Below, in pieces: positions 59,852 through 64,000 of a DNA stretch of 64,000 nt. The notes below the pieces were generated by a model. It saw nothing but the letters and a program-made list of their open reading frames with translations, was not told the origin of the DNA and made no database searches. Source of the DNA: Candidatus Peregrinibacteria bacterium GW2011_GWF2_38_29 (GTDB taxonomy: Bacteria; Patescibacteriota; Gracilibacteria; UBA1369; UBA12463); the NCBI GenBank assembly GCA_000992695.1, contig LBUS01000005.1:59393-123392 (forward strand). The letters run 5' to 3'. The first letter of the stretch is position 1; every line of letters starts with the position of its first letter. The position numbers and the translations under genes were made by a program.

Positions 59852-61584
59852 TTAGCGTAATGCACGCATTGCGGATCCGGTTGAGCTGTTCCTATTTCCA
59901 CCAAGCAAGCTTGAAGCCGCCGGTGCAGTCGTTGAGCCTGTGATTGTCCTTGAAACAACTTGGTCTCCTTCTTTAAGTCCGGAAATAATTTCGGTTGATG
60001 TGTCGTTTGAAATTCCAATTTCAACAGTTTGTTGTTGTGGGGCTTTTAATAAAGTAACGCCTTGAACGCCTGCCGTAGCAGACTGCGTATTTGTTGAATC
60101 AACGAATTCAACATAATAAGTATCTCCTTGAGATTTTACAGCTCCGCTTGGTATAGCTAAAACATCAGCCTTTGTATCTATTATTATTGCCGCGCTAACG
60201 CTCATTCCTGGCTTAATTCTCGTATCTTGCATATCAAAAACAATCTTTACATTATAAGTGACAACGCCTTGAGAAACAGTCCCAAGTGTATCAACTTCGC
60301 CCACGGTTCCGGTTATCGTTAAGTCTTCGACAGCGTCAAAAGTTAAAGTCGCTTTTTGTGCGGATTTGATTTTTGCAACATCAACTTCATTCAAAGAGAT
60401 ATTTGCAATGCTTTGTTGCGCAGAAACATTTTGTCCTTTTATTACCGCAATATTGGCAACGATCCCATCAAAAGGAGCTTTAACGGTATAATCGGACAAA
60501 TTTTCATATGCGTCTTGAAGAGCGTTTTGCCTTTGTCTAATTGATAATTCTTGAGATTTTATATCGAGTTCATCTGTACCGGCTTTTGTTCTTTCGATCT
60601 TTCGGCGCTTGCTATTGATTCTTTGCCTGTTTGTATGGCCTGTTTTGCGGCAAGCAGACTGGTCAATCGTGAATTTGCAGTGCCAATATCCGCATTTAAA
60701 GCGGCTATGTGTGTATCAGCAATAGCGACTGTTTGCAACAATCTTTGTGACAATTGATCTTTATAAAACTGAATTAAATTATTCGCGCTTTTTATAGATT
60801 CCGCGACTTGTTTTGTTGTTTCATAAGTCTCATTAATAAGAGATTCGATCGTATCAATGCTTGAAGATCTGTTTGCGGTTTTATAATCGGCAAAACTTTT
60901 TTCGTATGAAGTTTTGGCATTTTCATATGTCTGACTAGCGTCAATCCTATATTTAAAAGCTTTTTCTTCATATTTGCCTGCGGCATCCGTATAAAAGTCG
61001 ATATTCCATTGGCTTGTTGAGCTGGTTGTATTTTTAAAGAGTATGTCATGCGTATTCGTCATGAGTTCCGGTAAATCAAGAAACGCATTCGACACAGCAT
61101 TAAATCCATCTTCATAAGCTTTTCTTAAACCGTCTTCCGCGGAAGATTTTGAAATTTGAGCTTTTGTAAGATTATTTTCAGCTTGTAATAAAGTTAATTT
61201 ATCAGCAGGTTGTTTGATTTTTTCCAAAGATAATCTTGCAGATTCCAAATTTGCGCTCGCATCACGCACGCTTTTCATGGCATCAACCGCATTAATTCGA
61301 GCAAGAATAGTGCCGGATTTAACAGTTTGCCCTTCTGCAACAAGCACGCTTAATATATCGCCTGAAGCTTTTGATTTAACATCAACTTGATTTAAAGAAG
61401 AAACTTGTCCTGTTCCGCTGACCGAAACAACGAGCGTTTCTTTTGCAACAGAAGCCAAAACGTAACGAGTTTCAGTTGATGCGCCGGGTCTAAATATAAA
61501 GTATCCGGCAATAATTAAAGCAACAAGAGTCACCGCGGTTAACTTTTTTCTTTCTTTTACAAATTTAAGAATCTTTTGAACCAT
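59852..61584 (-). pseudogene. MacA/HlyD-type adaptor, split by a frameshift
   Basis: Periplasmic-type adaptor for the MacB pump. The first frame (61584-60559, 341 aa) has the membrane helix, the lipoyl half (VKSKASGDILSVLVAEGQTVKSG) and a long coiled coil, and stops soon after SIASAERS. The second frame (open from about 60610 to 59852) resumes with KAGTDELDIKSQEL...NLSDYTVKAPFDGIVA, the second lipoyl half and the beta-barrel. In intact relatives these are one chain. The frame changes between about 60575 and 60610, where the chain also seems shorter than usual. This is a real mutation, a sequencing error or, less likely, recoding. Confidence 0.82.
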
Positions 61585-61609
61585 ATTCGGGGCTATTTAA
61601 TTATTAAAA

Positions 61610-62119
61610 TTATTTTTTAAAAGGCGCGAGTGGCGGCAACTTGTCGTCAAATTTGCCGTCAACGACAGGTGGCTCAGGCATAACTCTGATCAATTTAGCC
61701 TCAATTTGAGAGCTATCATCAGGTGAACCGATCACAACGATAAAGTCATCAACTTTTAAATCAGTGGCTTTAAAGGAGTCTCTCATGCTTCTTATTGCAG
61801 TGTCGTCTTTTATGACGATAACTTTTTCAGCATTATCTTTGTCCAAGACTGTAACTATAGGCAAAGATATTTTTACGATTTTGCCCGTAACGCCGTTTGA
61901 GTCCAAAAAGCCTCCGCGCATTCTATCCATCATAAGAGGAGCTTCGCGGCGTCCGCCAAAGTTACGATAATAATCTTCACCCCATTTATAAGAAAAACCG
62001 GCTCTATGAAAGCCCATAAACATTCCGGCTTGAAAGATTAAAAGGGCGATTATAAAGGTGATAATGCCATAAATAGTGAATCTAAACGCTTTTGATTTAA
62101 AGAAGCCTTTGATGTCCAT
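61610..62119 (-). CDS. Anchored protein with DUF5666/OB-like domain
   Basis: 169 residues: membrane helix at about 13-35, a short Arg/Gly/Met linker, then a domain with GVTGKIVKISLPIVTVLDKDNAEKVIVI and LKVDDFIVVIGSPDDSSQIEAKLIRV, like the one in the protein at 57341. It sits between the probable anti-sigma gene and macA in the same operon, so it likely senses or assists on the outer face of the membrane. Function unknown. Confidence 0.78.
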   Translation of the reverse strand: MDIKGFFKSKAFRFTIYGIITFIIALLIFQAGMFMGFHRAGFSYKWGEDYYRNFGGRREAPLMMDRMRGGFLDSNGVTGKIVKISLPIVTVLDKDNAEKVIVIKDDTAIRSMRDSFKATDLKVDDFIVVIGSPDDSSQIEAKLIRVMPEPPVVDGKFDDKLPPLAPFKK

Positions 62120-62130
62120 AATTTTTTTGG

Positions 62131-62553
62131 TTAAATTTTATGATTATTTAATCGCACCGATAAAAATGCGTTTTTTATATTTTCAGCAACGAATTTGAGC
62201 GAAAGTAGAAGCACAAGGAAGACAGCAAGGAATATTGCAATTTCCGCGACAGGCAAAGATTCCAACAAGGACAACCCAAATTCTTTCCAGTTTGCGAGAA
62301 CAATTTCAAAATCAGAGAAAATGAGCGAAGAATAGTGATAGAAACCTGATTGATAGAATCTTTGTGCGACGCTTTGAAAAACAGGAATCATTTCTATAAA
62401 AGAAGCAATCGCAACGATTCCAAAAATCATAAACTTGATTAAGGCGGAGCGTTTTTGAGCGCGCGCAATTTTCATAAATATATTTTTATAAAGATTTTGC
62501 GGAACTTCCACTTGATCCAAGCTTCTCAAAATTGTCTCAAAATTCCTTTTCAT
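62131..62553 (-). CDS. Probable anti-sigma membrane protein
   Basis: 140 residues with two membrane helices (about 38-60 and 103-126). The cytoplasmic start (ILRSLDQVEVPQNLYKNIFMKI) resembles the short N-terminal segments of anti-sigma proteins, and the gene follows the ECF sigma gene by 23 bases. No ZAS zinc motif (HxxxCxxC) is present, so the assignment rests on position and topology. Confidence 0.6.
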   Translation of the reverse strand: MKRNFETILRSLDQVEVPQNLYKNIFMKIARAQKRSALIKFMIFGIVAIASFIEMIPVFQSVAQRFYQSGFYHYSSLIFSDFEIVLANWKEFGLSLLESLPVAEIAIFLAVFLVLLLSLKFVAENIKNAFLSVRLNNHKI

Positions 62554-62576
62554 ATGTATTTATACGAGTTAATTGA

Positions 62577-63101
62577 TTATTTTGGTGCATCAAAAGTTTT
62601 CTTTATAAAAAGCATAGCTCGTCTATGCTGACTTTTGACTGTGTGCAAGGGCTTTTTCAGCACTTTGCCTATTTCATCAAACGTAAGATCTTGAACGTAT
62701 TTCAATAATAAAATTTCACGATAAATCGGAGAAAGCTTATTCAATATTTTTTCCGCCAATTTTTTGTTCTCGATTTTTGCGGTTATTTTTTCCGCAGAAT
62801 GCTTTGGATCAGCCACGGTATCAAGAAGCACATTTTCGCCTTCCGCATTTTCAAAATCGGAAAAAACAAGATTTTTCTTTTTTCGCATAAAATCTATAGC
62901 CGTATTTCTGGCAATTGTAAAAATCCAAGTCTTAAAATTTTCATCAGGTCTATATGTTTTTATACTTTTCCACGCCTTAAAAAATGTCTCTTGAGCTATG
63001 TCTTCAGCGTCCTTTGCGCTACCAACAAGCCTATATATAAAGTTATATACGGGTTTCAGGTGGATATTAACTATATTGGAAAAATCATCATTTTTATTCA
63101 C
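62577..63101 (-). CDS. ECF sigma factor (GTG start, probably leaderless)
   Basis: 174 residues. Region 2 has YRLVGSAKDAEDIAQETFFKAWKSI and the -10 recognition segment FKTWIFTIARNTAIDFMRK; region 4 has LSPIYREILLLKYVQDLTFDEIGKVL and KPLHTVKSQHRRAM. It should direct RNA polymerase to its own operon and perhaps others. The start is GTG 63101 with TATAAT ending six bases upstream. First gene of the block with anti-sigma candidate, OB-like protein and MacAB. Confidence 0.93.
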   Translation of the reverse strand: MNKNDDFSNIVNIHLKPVYNFIYRLVGSAKDAEDIAQETFFKAWKSIKTYRPDENFKTWIFTIARNTAIDFMRKKKNLVFSDFENAEGENVLLDTVADPKHSAEKITAKIENKKLAEKILNKLSPIYREILLLKYVQDLTFDEIGKVLKKPLHTVKSQHRRAMLFIKKTFDAPK

Positions 63102-63107
63102 TCAGAG

Positions 63108-63113
63108 ATTATA
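63108..63113 (-). promoter_or_regulatory. -10 box giving a leaderless sigma-factor transcript
   Basis: TATAAT on the minus strand followed by CTCTGA and GTG, the same layout as at tmk. It overlaps the spacer just after the gene at 63124. No consensus -35 box is visible, so an alternative sigma may be used. Confidence 0.55.
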
Positions 63114-63123
63114 TCAGCGAAAG

Positions 63124-63840
63124 CTATTTCGAAAAAGAGTCGTTTTCCATGGCTAAACGCGTTGATTCAATGCAGACTCCGCCTACGCTATAATGCGCAG
63201 GATCTAAGCCTATAATCTTAGGATCTTTTGATTCGGCTATTTGTTTAAAATATTCAAAGTCAATCCACTTCATGCTGGAGTAGCTGGCTGTATTTTTAGG
63301 AAAAACGTTCCCGCTGGACTCAACATGAACAGCAATATTCGTCATCCTGATAGGTTCAGAAGAAAGGCGCGCATCAGTCCCATTGGCATATCTGGCAGCC
63401 CAATTTAAAGCGAGAGTGACCCATGCTTTGTACGAAATTAATTTTTTCTCTAATTCATCAGCAATTCCTAGCTTGCTAGCCATTACCATTTCAACAGCTT
63501 GCCTTAAAGGATTGCAACTTGCTTCTTCAAGGCTAATGATTTTATTTGGTTCATAATAAACAACACGTTTCGGATCATCGGGCTTACTTAGATCCTTTTT
63601 ATCAGCAATTTCCAAAGACTGTAAAAGTTCATCTGCGACACCTTGGCTTACGCGTTTGGTGGGGACGCTTATAACATTTGGATGTGTAAAGTTACTTTCA
63701 GGATCCCTCGTAACGATTAATATTTGCTTTCTGGTCCCTCCTAAAATTCTTAATACGCTTAAAGCGAGAACTTGATTAGGGTTTTCATATGTAGCACTTT
63801 GGATAGTTCTATGTAGGTATCTTCCGTCCGGTCTATTCAC
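63124..63840 (-). CDS. Hypothetical protein, 238 aa
   Basis: Not recognised. Starts with GTG 63840 (no in-frame ATG upstream). Soluble, no signal peptide; the middle is helical with 'AWVTLALNWAARYANGTD', and the end has DPAHYSVGGVCIEST. A promoter TTGACA-18-GATAAT lies 29 bases upstream. It is 22 bases before the sigma-factor gene on the same strand but that gene has its own -10 box. Confidence 0.68.
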   Translation of the reverse strand: MNRPDGRYLHRTIQSATYENPNQVLALSVLRILGGTRKQILIVTRDPESNFTHPNVISVPTKRVSQGVADELLQSLEIADKKDLSKPDDPKRVVYYEPNKIISLEEASCNPLRQAVEMVMASKLGIADELEKKLISYKAWVTLALNWAARYANGTDARLSSEPIRMTNIAVHVESSGNVFPKNTASYSSMKWIDFEYFKQIAESKDPKIIGLDPAHYSVGGVCIESTRLAMENDSFSK

Positions 63841-63869
63841 GATAAAGATCGTTTATAAATTAAGAAAAC

Positions 63870-63899
63870 ATTATCTGGCACCACGAATCATCGTGTCAA
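63870..63899 (-). promoter_or_regulatory. Promoter of gene 63124-63840
   Basis: Minus strand TTGACA 63899-63894, 18-base spacer, GATAAT 63875-63870, 29 bases to GTG 63840. Confidence 0.6.
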
Positions 63900-64000
63900 T
63901 AAATGTTAAGTTGCAGAGTTCCAGTCACATTTTTTAAATGGGGTTGCATGGGCTTTAAGAATGAAGTGTAGAGTATCTTTTGAGCCGGAGTTAAGCCTTT
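63896..64000 (-). CDS. Possible C-terminal end of a gene cut by the window
   Basis: Reading the minus strand from base 64000 gives 34 open codons (KGLTPAQKILYTSFLKPMQP...) and then TGA at 63898-63896. The composition is protein-like and the stop overlaps the -35 box of the next gene, as expected for adjoining genes. Too short to name. Confidence 0.4.
   Translation of the reverse strand, partial: KGLTPAQKILYTSFLKPMQPHLKNVTGTLQLNIY

Noticed and set aside
59827..60024. 66-residue extension of the ABC ATPase frame
   Set aside because: It overlaps the end of the MacA-like coding region in another frame; the ATPase domain begins at ATG 59826.
60559..60620. Programmed -1 frameshift in the MacA-like gene
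   Set aside because: No clear slippery heptamer or downstream pseudoknot seen; an indel or assembly error is simpler.
1..64000. CRISPR array
   Set aside because: No regularly spaced identical repeats with unique spacers; the TTTTGAG-type repeats are degenerate, short and spread between genes.
1..64000. Recoded TGA (genetic code 25 of Gracilibacteria/Absconditabacteria)
   Set aside because: TGA terminates several genes and none of the conserved genes needs it as glycine.
1..64000. Insertion sequence or prophage
   Set aside because: No transposase, integrase, terminase or terminal inverted repeats recognised; the HNH protein alone does not show a mobile element.

Overview
The window is about 64 kb of an A+T-rich bacterial chromosome with the standard genetic code: TGA ends several genes (for example 549, 2022, 41843, 42911) and I saw no in-frame recoded TGA. 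The gene set points to a Candidate Phyla Radiation (Patescibacteria) bacterium, most likely near Peregrinibacteria. Reasons are a form II/III-type RuBisCO with all key residues, VirB2/TrbC-like pilin modules, SLH-domain surface protein, an ECF sigma/MacAB efflux block with small OB-like proteins, and many orphan proteins. The lineage is inference; no 16S rRNA gene is present.

Layout. 1-8 kb: start of alanine racemase, orphan proteins, radical SAM enzyme, BI-1-like membrane protein, then yceD(DUF177)-rpmF, nusB-rnc and two membrane proteins. 8-13 kb: AlkD-like repair protein, DUF4325 protein, HTH/Doc toxin-antitoxin pair, an unusual asparaginase, SemiSWEET, Fic protein, tRNA-Leu. 13-26 kb: Tat-type exported protein, Nudix, PepA, RuBisCO, RHH/RelE-like pair, TrxB plus ferredoxin, HAD phosphatase, double-domain ThyX-like enzyme, NlpC/P60-like protein, tRNA(CAT), rpsT. 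26-30 kb: a 1023-residue S-layer-like protein with seven FlgD-type Ig repeats and three SLH domains, closed by a clear terminator. 30-39 kb: folD-purF-purD, tmk, dut and secE-nusG-X-rplK-rplA. 39-41 kb: very Cys-rich lipoprotein and HNH protein.

41.9-56.3 kb is the most unusual part: seven same-strand genes making a predicted cell-surface apparatus. The first two encode proteins with three copies each of a two-helix VirB2/TrbC-like module; the next two carry one such module fused to about nine and six PKD domains; the last three carry one N-terminal membrane anchor, Cys-pair helical repeats or acidic linkers, and a shared C-terminal signal (TGPE, then LY, a hydrophobic helix and a basic tail). 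This looks like an undescribed surface-fibre system with its own sorting signal. 56-64 kb: tRNA-Gln-terC, then a minus-strand operon of ECF sigma factor, probable anti-sigma, OB-like protein, frameshifted MacA, ABC ATPase, MacB and a second OB-like protein.

Expression signals are consistent. I see no convincing Shine-Dalgarno sequence before any gene. Many genes have a TTGACA-like box, 16-18 bases, a TATAAT-like box and then an A/T-rich gap of 18-34 bases (often 21-25) to the ATG; this decides several start codons. Two genes (tmk and the sigma factor) have TATAAT only six bases before a GTG and are probably leaderless. Intergenic spacers carry dispersed TTTTGAG/TTTGACT-type repeats, one pair of 41-base copies being 39/41 identical, and a 14-base palindrome with conserved flank occurs twice.
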